NCBI RefSeq assembly: GCF_036010325.1 | Contig: NZ_CP108549.1 | Span: forward strand, 8,494,001 to 8,558,000 | Direction: 5' to 3' | DNA length: 64,000 nucleotides | Source: Streptomyces sp. NBC_01210 | GTDB taxonomy: Bacteria; Actinomycetota; Actinomycetes; Streptomycetales; Streptomycetaceae | Shown: positions 15,536-24,262 of the stretch, piece by piece | How positions within the stretch are numbered: the stretch's first letter is position 1 | Layout: each line of letters opens with the position of its first letter | Notes under the pieces: generated by a model | The model's database searches: none | Told to the model about the DNA's origin: nothing | Seen by the model: the letters and a program-made list of their open reading frames with translations, nothing else | Program-made: the position numbers and the translations under genes

Positions 15536-16630
15536 ATGACCGAATTCTTCCTGCCCGAGCTGCCTCGCCTGCTGCCGGTGGCCTACCACCCCAAGGCAAC
15601 GCAGATCGAGTTCCGGTCGAACGGCTGGGTGCGCAGCCGGCTCGGCGACTGCTTCGCGAGCGAGGAAGACCTGCTGCGCTACCTACGCCAGCGCAACGGA
15701 CTGTACGGGCCACTGACCGTGCCGTACGCGGATGAGCAGCGGGCGCTCGATGTCGCGGACTGGTACCAGTACGTCACCGTCATCGACAGCTTCGCCTCGG
15801 ACCGTTCGGCGCTGGGAGCCGATGAGGCCAGTGCCCGCGATGTGTTCGCCGAGGTCATGGACGACTTCCACGGTGACGGCGGCGGGAGAGAGGACTTTCC
15901 CTACGGCGTAGCGGGCAAGGAGCTGTGGCGTCGTATCAGCCCTGGGCTCTCTCCCGGTCAGATCCGACGGTTCGCCGGTGCTCTCGAAGCGTTTCTCCGT
16001 GGGTGCGTCACCGAGATCCGGTTCAAGCTGACGGAGCGGGTGCCGGACTACGAGACCTGTATGACCGTGCGTCTGGACAGTTTCGGCTGCGACTTCATCC
16101 GGTTGATGACCGAATATGCGGCGGGCGTCGACATGACCGGACTCGATCGGCTGCTCGCGGACGTGCACACGCACTGTATGCGGCAGATGATCATCGTCAA
16201 CGACCTGCTCTCGTGGCGCAAGGAGCACGCTCAGGGCGACAAGATGACGGTGGTTCGCGTGCTGACCGAGCGTGGGGGACTGGGTCTGCAGCAGTGCGTC
16301 GACCGGCTTCACAAGCTGGTCGATCATCACGAGAAGGCCTACATCGTGGCTCGCGACCGGATGTTGAACGGTCCACACGGAACGCGCGCGGACATCCGTG
16401 CCTATCTGAACGGCCTGGACCACCTGATCGGTGGCAGTGCGGAGTTCGAGTACCTCACGCCTCGCTACTTCGGCGACGGCTATGTCTGGGACGGCTCCAC
16501 CTCGGGCTGGATCAGCCTCACCGCACCCGTCACCCGATTCCGGGCACGGCCCAACACCGATACCGATACCGATACCAATGTTGAGAGCAGCGGGTCGCGG
16601 GCAGCGACACCGTGCATGACAAGGAGTTGA
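15536..16630 (+). CDS. Class I terpene (probably sesquiterpene) synthase
   Basis: A 364-residue bacterial class I terpene cyclase. The Mg-binding NSE triad is intact as NDLLSWRKE (residues 222-230: N, S, E). About 44 residues before it is YETCMTVRLDSFG, which holds the pyrophosphate-sensor Arg, and the RY dimer lies near residue 309 (TPRYFG). The first Asp-rich motif, normally DDxxD/E, is unusual: residues 80-90 read VTVIDSFASDR, with only one of the paired Asp. The product cannot be named from sequence; the partner P450 suggests an oxygenated sesquiterpene. The C-terminus has a small TDTDTDT repeat. It lies four bases before the P450 gene. Confidence 0.85.
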   Translation: MTEFFLPELPRLLPVAYHPKATQIEFRSNGWVRSRLGDCFASEEDLLRYLRQRNGLYGPLTVPYADEQRALDVADWYQYVTVIDSFASDRSALGADEASARDVFAEVMDDFHGDGGGREDFPYGVAGKELWRRISPGLSPGQIRRFAGALEAFLRGCVTEIRFKLTERVPDYETCMTVRLDSFGCDFIRLMTEYAAGVDMTGLDRLLADVHTHCMRQMIIVNDLLSWRKEHAQGDKMTVVRVLTERGGLGLQQCVDRLHKLVDHHEKAYIVARDRMLNGPHGTRADIRAYLNGLDHLIGGSAEFEYLTPRYFGDGYVWDGSTSGWISLTAPVTRFRARPNTDTDTDTNVESSGSRAATPCMTRS

Positions 16631-16633
16631 AGA

Positions 16634-18055
16634 GTGGCAGGGACTGCACGCATACGGCCGAGCACACGCCTGTCGACAACCGGCATGGCTGTGCCGCCGA
16701 CGAAAGGCAACGCTCCCGGCCGACTCCCCGTTCTCGGCCATGCGATCCCTCTGCGGCGCCGTCCGCTGGAGTTCTTGGCTGCCCTGCCCGCGCACGGTGA
16801 CCTGGTCGAGATCCGTCTTGGCCCCCAGCGCGCCTACCTGGCCTGCCACCCCGAGCTCGTACGGCAGGTGCTGCTGGACCCGCGCACCTACGACAAGGGC
16901 GGCCCGCTCTTCGACAAGGTCCGACCCCTCGTGGGAAACGGCCTGTTCACCTCGGCCTGGGCGGAGCACCGGTTGCAGCGCCGGCTGGTGCAGCCTGCCT
17001 TTCACTCCAGCCGCACGGCGTCGTACGCCGCAGTGATGTGCGAAGAGATCGAGTCCATGCTCGACTCATGGGAGGAAGGCCGTGACATCGACCTCGGCGC
17101 CGCGCTGCATGCGCTGACGGTCCGGGTCACCACGCGAACATTGTTCTCCACCACGATCGGAGGTCGTGCCGTTGCCGACGTACAGCATTGTCTCCCCGTC
17201 ATCCTCCGGGGCATCTACCGGCGGATGACCTCGCCGGTCGGTCTCCTGGAGAGACTTCCCACCCCGGAGAACAGGCGCTTCGAGGAGGCACGCAGGAGGC
17301 TGCGTGCGGTCATCGACGAGACGATCCAGGGCTGCCGGCGCTCGGGGGCGGAAAACGGAGACCTGCTGTCGATCCTGGTCGGCGCCCGGGATGAGGAGAG
17401 CGGTGAGGGCTTCACCGATGAAGACATCCGCGACCAGGTCATGACCCTGCTGATCGCCGGCACCGAGACCACCGCGAGCGTCCTGGCATGGGCCCTCCAC
17501 CTGCTGAGCCGACACCCCGAGGTCGAGAAGCAGTTGCACGACGAAGCCGACCGCATCCTCGCTGGACGACTGCCGGCCTTCGCCGACCTGCCCGCCCTGG
17601 ACTACGCCCGACGCGCCGTCACCGAAACCCTTCGTCTCTACCCGCCGGCCTGGCTGCTCAGCCGGACAGCCACCGTCCGGACCGAACTCGCTGGGGAGCA
17701 GCTGAAGCCGGGCGCGATCGTCCTGTACAGCCCCTACGTCCTCGGCCGCAATCCCGATCTCTTCCCCGATCCCGGTCGCTTCGACCCCGATCGCTGGCTT
17801 CCTGAACGGGCAGCATCAGTGCCGCATGGCGCGATGGTGCCTTTCGGCGCCGGCAGCCGCAAATGCATCGGTGACGCCTTCGGCCTGGCCGAGGCGACCC
17901 TCGCCCTCGCCGCCATCAGCACGCGCTGGCAGCTCCGGCCCGTGCCCGGGACGACGATCCGGCCGAAGCCGGAAGCGGCCCTGGGCACCGGTCCCCTCTG
18001 CATGCTGCCCCAGCCGCGACGTTTCGGGGCAGGTGCGGGGCGCACGAATCCCTGA
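16634..18055 (+). CDS. Cytochrome P450, probable terpene hydroxylase (CYP170/CYP183-like)
   Basis: A 473-residue P450. The oxygen-activation helix AGTETT is at residues 275-280, the ExxR motif ETLR near 331, and the haem loop FGAGSRKCIG has Cys411. The N-terminal part (LPVLGHAIPLRRRPLEFLAA LPAHGDLVEIRLGP, then a DKGGPLFDKVRPLVGNGL stretch) closely resembles pentalenene oxygenase PtlI and the albaflavenone P450 in layout. The first 25 residues are an extra basic leader, and an internal ATG near residue 18 could be the true start; the GTG at 16634 has AAGGAG seven bases upstream. It follows the terpene synthase by three bases, so it most likely oxidises that enzyme's product. Ferredoxin partners are not encoded nearby. 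Confidence 0.9.
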   Translation: MAGTARIRPSTRLSTTGMAVPPTKGNAPGRLPVLGHAIPLRRRPLEFLAALPAHGDLVEIRLGPQRAYLACHPELVRQVLLDPRTYDKGGPLFDKVRPLVGNGLFTSAWAEHRLQRRLVQPAFHSSRTASYAAVMCEEIESMLDSWEEGRDIDLGAALHALTVRVTTRTLFSTTIGGRAVADVQHCLPVILRGIYRRMTSPVGLLERLPTPENRRFEEARRRLRAVIDETIQGCRRSGAENGDLLSILVGARDEESGEGFTDEDIRDQVMTLLIAGTETTASVLAWALHLLSRHPEVEKQLHDEADRILAGRLPAFADLPALDYARRAVTETLRLYPPAWLLSRTATVRTELAGEQLKPGAIVLYSPYVLGRNPDLFPDPGRFDPDRWLPERAASVPHGAMVPFGAGSRKCIGDAFGLAEATLALAAISTRWQLRPVPGTTIRPKPEAALGTGPLCMLPQPRRFGAGAGRTNP

Positions 18056-18197
18056 CACCGAACTGCGGGAGCGTCACCAACCGGGCAACGAAGGCACCTC
18101 GGGCTGCGCCCGGCACATCACTTTGGCCATGCCCGCGCAGCCCTTACTCGCCGCGATGGCCGCCGCCAGGACTCGGCGCGGTGGGCACGGTGGTGGC

Positions 18198-19010
18198 TCA
18201 GTCGGGGAATGTGCGGCTGGTGACCGTGAAGGCGGCGCCTTCGGTGTCGCACACGGTCGCTGCCTGGCCATCGGGAGTGTCGCGCTGTCCGAGAACCATG
18301 CCTCCGTTGCGGTGTACCGCCTCGACAGTGGCGGTCACATCGGCGACGGGGAAGTGGACGTGCCAGCGCGGCCGGATCATGGGGTCCGGCGCGGTTTCGA
18401 CCGCGCCGGAGCTCAGGCGGGCCACGATGTGCCCGTCGTGGCGCAGTACGACTTCTTCCTTCTCGTACTCGACCTCGCAGCAGCCGGGCCGTTCGCATGC
18501 CCAGTCGAGGACCTGCCCGTAGAAGATCGCGGCATCGAACGCGTCCCGTGTCCGCAGACGCAGCCAGGCCGGCGCGTTCTTGCGCCAGCTCAGCCAGTCC
18601 GAGACGAGCTGTCCTTCCCAGATGCCGAAGACGGCTCCGTCCCGGTCCGCGGCCAGCGCGCCACGGCCGACGGGAAAGGTCAGGGGGCCCACTGCGACCG
18701 TGGCGCAGCGCTCCAGTATCCGCGCCGCGGTCTCGTCCGCGTCGGCGACCGCGAAATACGGCGTCCAGCCGGCCGGTGCCCGCAGAGCGGGGTCGGGTGT
18801 GCCGAGGCCGGCAACCGGCATGCCCTCGAGCATGGCGATACTGAACTGGTCCCCGAGTTTGGCGCGCCGGAATTGCCATCCGAGTACCGCGCCGTAGAAG
18901 GCCTGCGCTTGTGACAGGTCGCGCGCCAGCAGAGTGATCCAGCAGGGCGCGCCGTAGACATCGTGGCTCGACGTCCTGTTGAACGCGGCCCGTGTCGGTT
19001 GCTTGTCCAT
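18198..19010 (-). CDS. VOC-family (glyoxalase/bleomycin-resistance fold) protein, copy 1
   Basis: A 270-residue protein with two VOC modules. The first starts GAPCWITLLARDLSQAQAFY, a typical beta-alpha-beta start, and GAVLGWQFR; the second contains DAAIFYGQVLDWACERPGC and PRWHVHFPVADV. Such two-module proteins bind metal or small hydrophobic ligands; no substrate can be assigned. A paralogue at 29179-30000 matches along its whole length, and about 30 bases upstream of both starts are alike, so one is a copy of the other. It is convergent with the P450 gene. Confidence 0.85.
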   Translation of the reverse strand: MDKQPTRAAFNRTSSHDVYGAPCWITLLARDLSQAQAFYGAVLGWQFRRAKLGDQFSIAMLEGMPVAGLGTPDPALRAPAGWTPYFAVADADETAARILERCATVAVGPLTFPVGRGALAADRDGAVFGIWEGQLVSDWLSWRKNAPAWLRLRTRDAFDAAIFYGQVLDWACERPGCCEVEYEKEEVVLRHDGHIVARLSSGAVETAPDPMIRPRWHVHFPVADVTATVEAVHRNGGMVLGQRDTPDGQAATVCDTEGAAFTVTSRTFPD

Positions 19011-19475
19011 CGCACTCAGCGTCCCGGTCGAAATAGGGGCATCACGGGCAGAATAACTCCCTCTCGTTCACTCACGCGCAGCATCCGCGCGGTCACTTAT
19101 TGCGAGCGGAGCCGCGGATGTCTCTCCGGGCGGGCGGGCCCGCGCCCGATCGTCAGGCCGCCCAGCGAAACGACGCCGACCGCGGTCCTGCCTTCGACCG
19201 CGGACAGCCGCGACGGAGAGTGTTCCCGCATCGACTGAACGGCACGACCGTCATTGTCGTCGGGGTGACGGTGATGAGGTCCGGCGCTCGACCGGCGCCG
19301 AGCTCGGTGAGCCCGTCGTCGGCCGAGACCGTCTTCGCCGGCGCGGCTCACCGGAGTCCGAACCCGCCGGAACTCCCCACAGCGCTACCGGTGTCGAGGG
19401 CTGGGATCCGATCCGTATGCCCGCGTCGAGCACCGGCCCGCAAGTAGTCGAAGCAGGTAGTCGAACGGCTTCCGG
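19011..19475. other. Intergenic region, no supported gene
   Basis: About 465 bases. Short frames on both strands are Arg/Pro-rich and lack recognisable motifs or ribosome sites. The right-hand part lies just beyond the stop of the PHP gene. I see no terminator hairpin strong enough to call. Confidence 0.4.
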
Positions 19476-20501
19476 TCAGGAGGCCGGGCGCACGCGGGAT
19501 TCGGTCCAGTCGAGCAGGTCCGCCGCCCTCCAGGTGTTGATCACTCGTTCCGCGGGCACCTCGCACTCCTCGGCCCGGGCGCAGCCGATGATCTGCCAGT
19601 CGAGCTGCCCCGGGGCATGTGCGTCCGTGTCGATGGCGAAGCAGGTTCCGGCAGCCACCGCTTGGCGCAGCAGGCGTTTGGGGGGATCCCGTCGCTCGGG
19701 CCTGCTATTGATCTCCACGGCCGTGCCGTGGGCCGCGCAGGCCGCGAAGACCTCGTCCGCGTCGAACTGCGACTCGGGCCGTTTTTTGCCGGCGACCAGT
19801 CGGCCCGTGCAGTGGCCCAACACATCGGCCAAGGGGTTCTGAACAGCCTTGACCAGGCGCCGTGTCATGGCCGCCGACTCCATACGCAGCTCGGAGTGGA
19901 CCGAGACGACCACGAGATCCAGCTGATCCAGCAGCTCCGGCTCCTGGTCGAGCGAGCCGTCCGACAAGATGTCGCACTCGATGCCGGTCAGCAGCCGGAA
20001 GGGGGACCACTGACTGTTGAGCTCCGCCACTACCTCCAACTGCTCACGCAGCCGCTCGGCCGACAGCCCACTCGCGACGGTCAGCCGGGGAGAGTGATCG
20101 GTGAGGGTGGCCCACTCGTGGCCCAGGGCGATCGCCGCCCGCCCCATCGCCTCGATGGGGCTGCCGCCGTCCGACCAGTCCGAATGCAGATGGCAGTCGC
20201 CGCGCAGCAGGGAACACAGCTTGGTCCCGCCCTCGACAAGCGGCTTGGACGCCTCGTCCTCCAGTCGTTGAAGGTAGAGCGGTACGTCTCCGGCCAGCGC
20301 CTCCCGTACGACACCCGCTGTCTTCGGGCCGATGCCCTTGACGGCTTCGAGTGACCCCTCCTTCGCGCGTCGGCGGATTTCCGCGTCGGTCATCTGAGCC
20401 AGCACGGCGGAGGCGGTGCGAAAGGCGCGGACCCGGTAGGTCTCCGCGAGGGAGCGCTCCAGCAGAAACGCGATCCGTTCCAGCGCCTCCACAGGGTGCA
20501 T
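19476..20501 (-). CDS. PHP-domain phosphoesterase (PolX-like, without polymerase domain)
   Basis: A 341-residue protein. Residues 1-75 form a helix-hairpin-helix region like the start of PolX: EALERIAFLLERSLAETYRV RAFRTA, then EAVKGIGPKTAGVVREALAG. Residues about 100-330 are a PHP metal-dependent phosphoesterase: GDCHLHSDWSDGG, TDHSPR, LLTGIECDIL, VVSVHSELR, VEINSRPERRDP, IDTDAHAPGQ. All expected His/Asp/Glu ligands are visible. The family includes exonuclease modules of PolX; here the polymerase part is absent, as in many actinobacterial homologues. The ATG at 20501 has AAGGAG five bases upstream. Confidence 0.88.
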   Translation of the reverse strand: MHPVEALERIAFLLERSLAETYRVRAFRTASAVLAQMTDAEIRRRAKEGSLEAVKGIGPKTAGVVREALAGDVPLYLQRLEDEASKPLVEGGTKLCSLLRGDCHLHSDWSDGGSPIEAMGRAAIALGHEWATLTDHSPRLTVASGLSAERLREQLEVVAELNSQWSPFRLLTGIECDILSDGSLDQEPELLDQLDLVVVSVHSELRMESAAMTRRLVKAVQNPLADVLGHCTGRLVAGKKRPESQFDADEVFAACAAHGTAVEINSRPERRDPPKRLLRQAVAAGTCFAIDTDAHAPGQLDWQIIGCARAEECEVPAERVINTWRAADLLDWTESRVRPAS

Positions 20502-20550
20502 CTCAGCTCCTTCGCACCGCGACGGCGATCGCGGAGCCGGGCGCGGGGCA

Positions 20551-20757
20551 CTACCCGCGTCCCGGTCGGCCGCCGGCTGCTCCTTCCACTGTCGCGCCTT
20601 CCGGAAGCGAGGGCACGCCGAGCGGCTGCATGTGGCGGCCGGTCGCGTACTCGGCGTTCGCCTCCTCGTGAGGCGACAGCAGCAGTTCTTCATAGCGGCC
20701 GAGCGCGAGGACGACGCCCAGCATCGCTATCGGAACGAGCACGGCGATGAGCTCCAT
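20551..20757 (-). CDS. Small membrane protein of unknown function
   Basis: A 68-residue protein: one membrane helix MELIAVLVPIAMLGVVLAL, then GRYEELLLSPHEEANAEY and a Pro/Gly-rich tail. It looks like small Streptomyces membrane proteins often found singly; I cannot name a family. An AAGGA-like site lies about eight bases upstream. It is divergent from gvpO2 and may share the 150-base promoter region with gas-vesicle cluster 2. Confidence 0.65.
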   Translation of the reverse strand: MELIAVLVPIAMLGVVLALGRYEELLLSPHEEANAEYATGRHMQPLGVPSLPEGATVEGAAGGRPGRG

Positions 20758-20907
20758 GGCCCTGTCCTTTCCTGGGAACTCCTCTCCGGGTTCCCCCTCC
20801 CGTCTCAGCAAACCTCCGCACATGTCCGGGATGACCAACTCGGCGCCTGTCCTCGCAAGTTGGTGTTTGAAATCGCGCGTTCGTGTTACTCGCAGAAAGG
20901 AGGAGCC

Positions 20908-21216
20908 ATGGCGAATTCATCAGAGAACACACCGAAGAAGAACGAGAGTGCGGCGGACAGGCCGGGCCCGATGGAGCTGCTGCGGCAGGCGCGTGGCCAG
21001 TTGACGGAGCTCACCGGCATGGAGGCCGAATCGGTCTCGTCGTTCGTCCAGACGGAGGACGGCTGGTCGCTGGAGGTCGAGGTGCTCGAACTGGCCCGCG
21101 TCCCCACGACGACAAGCCTCCTCGCGACGTACGAGGTGACCCTCGACGCTCAGGGCGAGCTGACCGGCTACCGACGCGTTCGCCGCTACGAGCGCGGCAG
21201 GGCCGACCCCAAATAG
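20908..21216 (+). CDS. gvpO: Gas vesicle protein GvpO (cluster 2)
   Basis: A 102-residue GvpO that opens the second cluster. The core matches the copy at 3.8 kb: LTGMEAESVSSFV, EDGWSLEVEVLELARVPTTT, SLLATYEVTLDAQGEL, YRRVRRYERG. Unlike copy 1, its start is unambiguous, with AAAGGAGGAG just before the ATG. The N-terminal 35 residues are acidic/polar rather than basic. Assembly or regulatory role as in other gas-vesicle clusters. Confidence 0.93.
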   Translation: MANSSENTPKKNESAADRPGPMELLRQARGQLTELTGMEAESVSSFVQTEDGWSLEVEVLELARVPTTTSLLATYEVTLDAQGELTGYRRVRRYERGRADPK

Positions 21217-21266
21217 CAGGTCCGCCGCGCAGTCGACCGAAAACCGACAAAGGAGGACTGGTATCG

Positions 21267-21695
21267 ATGACTGTTGTGCCGGCACAGCAGAGCAGGGGTG
21301 GAGGCAGCAGTGGCCTCTACGACGTCCTGGAACTCGTACTCGACCGTGGGCTCGTCATTGACGCTTTCGTACGGGTCTCTCTCGTAGGAATCGAGATCCT
21401 GAAGATCGATGTCCGGATCGTGGTCGCCAGCGTCGACACGTATCTGCGTTTCGCGGAGGCGTGCAACCGGCTCGACCTCGAGGCCGGGCCGCGCAAGGAC
21501 CCGGGTCTGCCCGATCTGGTCGGCGAGATCACGGAGTCCGGAGCGCGCGGTAAGTCCAAGGGCGTGCTGGAAGGTGCCGCGGAGAAGATCTCGGACTCGT
21601 TCCGACAGGGCCGTGACGACGAGAAGGAGAAGGCCGAATCCAGGCCGCGCACCAGGCGCACGACGTCCCGCACCAAGAAGGAGGAGACGGAGTGA
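21267..21695 (+). CDS. gvpA: Gas vesicle shell protein GvpA (cluster 2), tail-extended
   Basis: A 142-residue GvpA. The shell core (about residues 15-72: LYDVLELVLDRGLVIDAFVR, SLVGIEILKIDVRIVVASVD, TYLRFAEACNRLDL) differs from the copy at 4.2 kb at only a few positions, mostly conservative. The tail is again long, but mixed charged (GKSKGVLEGAAEKISDSFRQ, then DDEKEKAESRPRTRRTTSRT) rather than split into acidic and Arg blocks. AAAGGAGG lies 11 bases upstream. It overlaps gvpF by four bases, whereas in cluster 1 there is a three-base gap. Confidence 0.95.
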   Translation: MTVVPAQQSRGGGSSGLYDVLELVLDRGLVIDAFVRVSLVGIEILKIDVRIVVASVDTYLRFAEACNRLDLEAGPRKDPGLPDLVGEITESGARGKSKGVLEGAAEKISDSFRQGRDDEKEKAESRPRTRRTTSRTKKEETE

Positions 21696-22408
21696 GTACG
21701 TATGTCTACGGCATCGCAAGGAGTTCGCACCCGAGCCTCCCGGAAATGGCGAACGGAGTGGGCGACCCGCCGCGGCGTGTACGCGTCCTGAGGCAGGGCA
21801 GGCTCGTGGCTCTGGTCAGCGATGCGCCCGAAGACCTGAAGCCCAAGCGGCGGGACTTGTTGGCGCACCAGAACGTGCTGCGCGAAGCGGGCGAGGAGGG
21901 CACCGTACTGCCCCTGCGCTTCGGTGGAATCTCGCCGGACGACGAGACACTGACAGCCGTGCTCGCGGAACGTGAGGAACACTATCTCGACCGGCTGAGC
22001 GCACTCGACGGCAAGACCGAGTACAACGTGAAGGCGACGCACGACGAAGAGGCTGTCCTGCACCGGGTGCTCGCCGACGATCCCGGGCTACGGGCCATGG
22101 CCGAGGCAGGCCGGACCGCCCAGGGCGCTTCGCACGAGCAGAAGATGCAGCTCGGCGAGCGCATTGCGGCCGCCGTGCAGCTGCGCGAGACCCGGGACGC
22201 CGATCTGGTGCGGGCGACGCTCGAAGGATCGGCCGAGGAGGTGAGCGCCGGGCCGCAGAGCACCGGATGGCTGATGAATCTCTCCTTCCTCGTGATCCGC
22301 GAGCGCGGTGCCGACTTCCTGAATGCCGTCGACGAGCTGCGTCGGCAACAGCCGCACCTGGCACTGACCGTGACCGGACCCCTCCCTCCGTACAGCTTCG
22401 TGGAGTGA
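21692..22408 (+). CDS. gvpF: Gas vesicle protein GvpF (cluster 2)
   Basis: A 238-residue GvpL/GvpF-family protein matching the cluster 1 GvpF throughout: STYVYGIARSSHP, RRDLLAHQNVLREAGEEGTV, LPLRFGGISPDD, TEYNVKATHDEE, NLSFLVIRERGADF, GPLPPYSFVE. It contacts GvpA and acts early in vesicle assembly in the systems studied. It overlaps gvpA by four bases and precedes gvpG by three. Confidence 0.94.
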   Translation: MSTYVYGIARSSHPSLPEMANGVGDPPRRVRVLRQGRLVALVSDAPEDLKPKRRDLLAHQNVLREAGEEGTVLPLRFGGISPDDETLTAVLAEREEHYLDRLSALDGKTEYNVKATHDEEAVLHRVLADDPGLRAMAEAGRTAQGASHEQKMQLGERIAAAVQLRETRDADLVRATLEGSAEEVSAGPQSTGWLMNLSFLVIRERGADFLNAVDELRRQQPHLALTVTGPLPPYSFVE

Positions 22409-22411
22409 GAG

Positions 22412-22657
22412 ATGGGACTGCTCGGAGAGCTGTTGCTGCTGCCCGTCGCACCCGTGCGCGGCACCGTCTGGGTGCTGCAACAGGTGGTGGACGAGGCGGA
22501 ACGGCAGTACTACGACCCGTCGGCCATCCAGGCCGAACTTGCCCGTCTCGCGGAGCAACTTGATGCGGGCGATATCGACGAGGCCGAGTTCGACCGCCGA
22601 GAGGACGAACTCCTGGAGCGGCTGCAGATCATGCAGAACAGGGAGCAGAAGCAATGA
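22412..22657 (+). CDS. gvpG: Gas vesicle protein GvpG (cluster 2)
   Basis: An 81-residue GvpG: MGLLGELLLLPVAPVRGTVW, VLQQVVDEAERQYYDP, LDAGDIDEAEFDRREDELLE. It aligns with the copy at 5.4 kb over its whole length. The hydrophobic start and acidic C-terminal helix are the family pattern. It overlaps gvpY by four bases. Confidence 0.93.
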   Translation: MGLLGELLLLPVAPVRGTVWVLQQVVDEAERQYYDPSAIQAELARLAEQLDAGDIDEAEFDRREDELLERLQIMQNREQKQ

Positions 22658-23241
22658 ACAAGCTGAACAACCGGCTGGTGATGGGACTCGCCGTGGGCGC
22701 CGGGTATGTGCTCGGGCGCACGAGAAAGGCGAAGCTGGCGTTCGCCATCGGCACGATGGTGGCCGGCAAGCGGCTGCAGTTGAACCCGAGGGCGCTCGGC
22801 GACCTCGTCAGTCAACAGCTGCAGAACAACCCGCAGTTCAAGGAGATGGGCGACCAACTCCGCGAGGACCTGCGCGGGGTGGGCAGGGCGGCCACCGGGG
22901 CGCTGGTCAACCGGCAGCTCGAAGGGATCGCCGACCGCTTGCACGAGCGGACGTTGAATGTGCAGGACCGAATCGACGGCGCTGCCTCCGACGTGCTCGG
23001 TGAGGACGGGGCCGAGGGCGATGAGGACCTGGAGGAGGACGAGAAGAAGGAGCCGCAGGAACGAGCCACGTCGGGAAGGCGGACGAAGAAGACAGCGCAG
23101 AAGGCGGCGCAGAAGACGGCGCAGAAAGCGACGCCCACGCGCAGGAGCCCGACCAAGAAGGCGACCGGGACCGGCCGGCGCACCACGAAGAAGGCGGCTG
23201 CCAAGAAGGCCACCTCGAGGGGAGGCCGGAGCCATGGCTGA
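22654..23241 (+). CDS. gvpY: Gas vesicle protein GvpY (cluster 2), short form
   Basis: A 195-residue GvpY. The N-terminal domain ([57 protein letters not shown]) corresponds to residues 1-95 of the 365-residue copy at 5.65 kb. The acidic block is reduced to about 15 residues (EDGAEGDEDLEEDEKKE) and the basic block to about 45 (KKTAQKAAQKTAQKATPTRR and similar). The order acidic-then-basic is kept although the length differs greatly, so the arrangement itself may matter. The stop overlaps the gvpZ start by eight bases. Confidence 0.9.
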   Translation: MNKLNNRLVMGLAVGAGYVLGRTRKAKLAFAIGTMVAGKRLQLNPRALGDLVSQQLQNNPQFKEMGDQLREDLRGVGRAATGALVNRQLEGIADRLHERTLNVQDRIDGAASDVLGEDGAEGDEDLEEDEKKEPQERATSGRRTKKTAQKAAQKTAQKATPTRRSPTKKATGTGRRTTKKAAAKKATSRGGRSHG

Positions 23242-24262
23242 GAAACCGAGCCTGCTGAGCGCGGACAACCCCGCTGCCCAGAAACTGAAAGAGGAGCTGC
23301 TGAGTTATCTGGCCGTGCAGGCCCAGCAGAAGATGACTTCGGTCGGCCGAACCCTCGGCCGTACCACGGTCAAGCTCAACGACATCGCGGAGGGCCGCAG
23401 CCCCGGCCTCGCCAAGCTGGCTGTGGAAGGCGGCCGCAAGGCCGCCCAGGGCAAGGGCCCGCTCCGCAGTGCAGTCGAACTGGGGGCCTCGCGGATCAAG
23501 GGAAATATCACCCAGACCCTCAAGGGCTTCGGCGGAAAGCGCAAGAAGGCCAGGGGAGGGAGTAAGCCCGTCGTCATCATGGAGTCCGTCGATGTCGGAG
23601 TCCCGGTGCGCGAGGCCTACGACCAGTGGTCACTCTTCCAGGACTTCTCCACGTTCACCAAGGGCGTCAAGAGCGTCAGCATCGCCGACGACGCCACATC
23701 GGACTGGCAGTTGAAGATCTTCTGGTCGAGCCGTAGCTGGCAGGCCCACGTCACCGAGCAGATACCGGACACCCGCATCCAGTGGACGTCGCAAGGAGCC
23801 AAGGGACGTGTGAACGGTGTCGTCACCTTCCATCCACTGGGCGAGAACCTGACCCGGGTGCTGCTTGTCCTGGAGTACTACCCCAAGGGGCTGTTCGAGA
23901 GGACAGGCAACCTCTGGCGCGCCCAGGGCCGGCGCGCCCGGCTCGATCTCAAGAACTTTGCCCGCCATATTTCGATGCGCGGTGAGGCAGAGGACGGGTG
24001 GCGCGGCGAGATCCGGGACGGCGAAGTGGTGCGCCGCGACGATGACGCCGCAGCGGATGAGCAGGACGAGCGGGACGAGCGGGACGAGCAGATCGTGTAC
24101 GAGGACGACGACGCGGAGGAAGAACCGGAAGACGAGTACGAATACGAGGCCGACGACGACGAGGACGAGAACGAGTACGAGGACCAGGGCCTGGATGAGG
24201 ACGAGGCCGAGGTGGAGGACGAGGCCGAGTACGCCGGGACCGGAAACCGCGGGCGCCGATGA
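23234..24262 (+). CDS. gvpZ: Gas vesicle protein GvpZ: SRPBCC domain with acidic tail (cluster 2)
   Basis: A 342-residue protein with a helical N-terminal region (KLKEELLSYLAVQAQQKMTS), a Lys/Gly linker (GFGGKRKKARGGSK), an SRPBCC-type domain from about residue 115 to 255 (VIMESVDVGVPVREAYDQWS, FTKGVKSVSIAD, RIQWTSQGAKG, LEYYPKGLFERTGNLWRAQG) and an 80-residue Asp/Glu/Tyr-rich tail (EYEYEADDDEDENEYEDQ). The fold matches copy 1; the tail differs in composition. A ligand for the hydrophobic pocket is unknown. It overlaps gvpJ by four bases. Confidence 0.9.
   Translation: MAEKPSLLSADNPAAQKLKEELLSYLAVQAQQKMTSVGRTLGRTTVKLNDIAEGRSPGLAKLAVEGGRKAAQGKGPLRSAVELGASRIKGNITQTLKGFGGKRKKARGGSKPVVIMESVDVGVPVREAYDQWSLFQDFSTFTKGVKSVSIADDATSDWQLKIFWSSRSWQAHVTEQIPDTRIQWTSQGAKGRVNGVVTFHPLGENLTRVLLVLEYYPKGLFERTGNLWRAQGRRARLDLKNFARHISMRGEAEDGWRGEIRDGEVVRRDDDAAADEQDERDERDEQIVYEDDDAEEEPEDEYEYEADDDEDENEYEDQGLDEDEAEVEDEAEYAGTGNRGRR

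Noticed and set aside
19100..19447. Short plus- and minus-strand frames in the gap between VOC copy 1 and the PHP gene
   Set aside because: Arg/Pro-rich, no ribosome sites and no recognisable motif.
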